64,000 bases of DNA from JACCXG01 sp963785755 (lineage in GTDB: Bacteria > Acidobacteriota > Vicinamibacteria > Vicinamibacterales > 2-12-FULL-66-21). The notes beneath the pieces were generated by a model that saw nothing but the letters and a program-made list of their open reading frames with translations, did no database searches and was not told the origin of the DNA. The stretch covers positions 124,001 through 188,000 of the forward strand of contig CAWAXG010000056.1 of NCBI GenBank assembly GCA_963785755.1, written 5' to 3'. The position numbers and the translations under genes are program-made. Shown here piece by piece: positions 63,640 through 64,000 of this stretch (its first letter is position 1; each line of letters opens with the position of its first letter).

Positions 63640-64000
63640 ATGCACGCACCCGACATAAAAACCCCCTTGCCTGGCCCGAAGGCGAAGGCGCTCATCGAGC
63701 GCGATGCCAGGTTCGTCTCGCCGTCCTACACGCGGGACTACCCGTTCGTCATCGCCCGCGGGGAAGGGGCCGTCGTCGAGGACGTCGACGGGAATCGCTT
63801 TCTCGATTGCGCCGCCGGGATCGCGGTCAATTCGACCGGGGTGTCACATCCGGACGTCGTCAAGGCGATCGTCGATCAGGCGCAGAAGTTCATTCACATG
63901 TCGGGGACGGACTTCTACTACGAGCCGCAGGTGCGGCTCGCGGAAGAGCTGGCGTCGGTCGCGCCGATCGACGGTGAGGTGCGGACGTTCTTCGCCAATT
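63640..64000 (+). CDS. Class III aminotransferase (acetylornithine/4-aminobutyrate type), N-terminal part
   Basis: The first 120 codons of a PLP-dependent aminotransferase; the gene runs off the window. After a short leader (PLPGPKAKALIERD) come FVSPSYTRDYPFVIARGEG, VVEDVDGNRFLDCAAGIAVNSTGVSHPDVV and MSGTDFYYEPQVRLAEEL, which fit 4-aminobutyrate/acetylornithine aminotransferases. The PLP lysine lies beyond the edge, so the exact substrate cannot be decided. The 96 bp after cysS show no other feature. Confidence 0.85.
   Translation, partial: MHAPDIKTPLPGPKAKALIERDARFVSPSYTRDYPFVIARGEGAVVEDVDGNRFLDCAAGIAVNSTGVSHPDVVKAIVDQAQKFIHMSGTDFYYEPQVRLAEELASVAPIDGEVRTFFAN

Noticed and set aside
63528..63977. 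A 149-codon frame after cysS
   Set aside because: It is a shifted reading of the aminotransferase gene, whose true frame (from 63640) shows clear family blocks and runs off the end.

Overview
The window is a gene-dense, high-GC bacterial chromosome segment with no rRNA, tRNA, prophage, insertion sequence or CRISPR array that I can see. The gene set fits a Gram-negative acidobacterium, most likely class Vicinamibacteria. The pointers are the futalosine menaquinone pathway, an LptE-type outer-membrane lipoprotein, Hfq, PilT, BshC, PEGA and Ser/Thr kinases, DUF1844, and HrcA with a CIRCE site. This placement is inference from gene content; no marker phylogeny was done.

Layout. 1-3.75 kb: menaquinone genes (mqnC end, mqnX, mqnP, ubiX, menG/ubiE). 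3.8-7.3 kb: TonB-like protein, a 34-aa membrane peptide, miaA, hfq, deoB. 7.4-10.1 kb: frameshifted dgt, two related membrane proteins (the second frameshifted) and a winged-helix regulator. 10.3-15.4 kb: the fatty-acid cluster yceD-rpmF-plsX-fabD-fabG-acpP-fabF. 15.7-19.1 kb: etfB-etfA-ETF:quinone oxidoreductase. 19.1-25.7 kb: DUF374 acyltransferase, histone-deacetylase-like enzyme, leuS, lptE, holA, convergent rpsT and an S4 protein. 25.7-32.3 kb (minus): lytic transglycosylase, alaS, recX, pilT, Ser/Thr kinase. 32.4-36.8 kb: rsmE facing the minus-strand heat-shock operon hrcA-grpE-dnaJ-prmA, with CIRCE. 36.9-42.6 kb (minus): PBP1, parvulin lipoprotein, XdhC, amidohydrolase. 42.7-46.9 kb: a 41-aa secreted peptide, a PIG-L deacetylase and an argininosuccinate-lyase-type enzyme, facing bshC. 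48.8-58.2 kb: PEGA pseudokinase, carA, carB, comEC. 58.2-63.5 kb: a decayed GxxExxY gene between inverted short repeats, mazG, DUF1844, a PhnP-like hydrolase, ribF, a small unknown, cysS. The window ends inside a class-III aminotransferase.

How the genes work together. The mqn/men genes make menaquinone, the quinone that the Etf/ETF-QO module probably reduces. The fab cluster makes acyl chains, with PlsX passing them to phospholipid. PBP1, the lytic transglycosylase and LptE maintain the envelope. HrcA controls the chaperone operon.

Three features stand out. Genes are tightly coupled through four-base NTGA overlaps with many TTG starts, and two genes (deoB, xdhC) appear to start at CTG. Seven single-base frameshifts fall in five genes. 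Several unrelated degenerate short-tandem-repeat families sit between genes, and one lies inside comEC.
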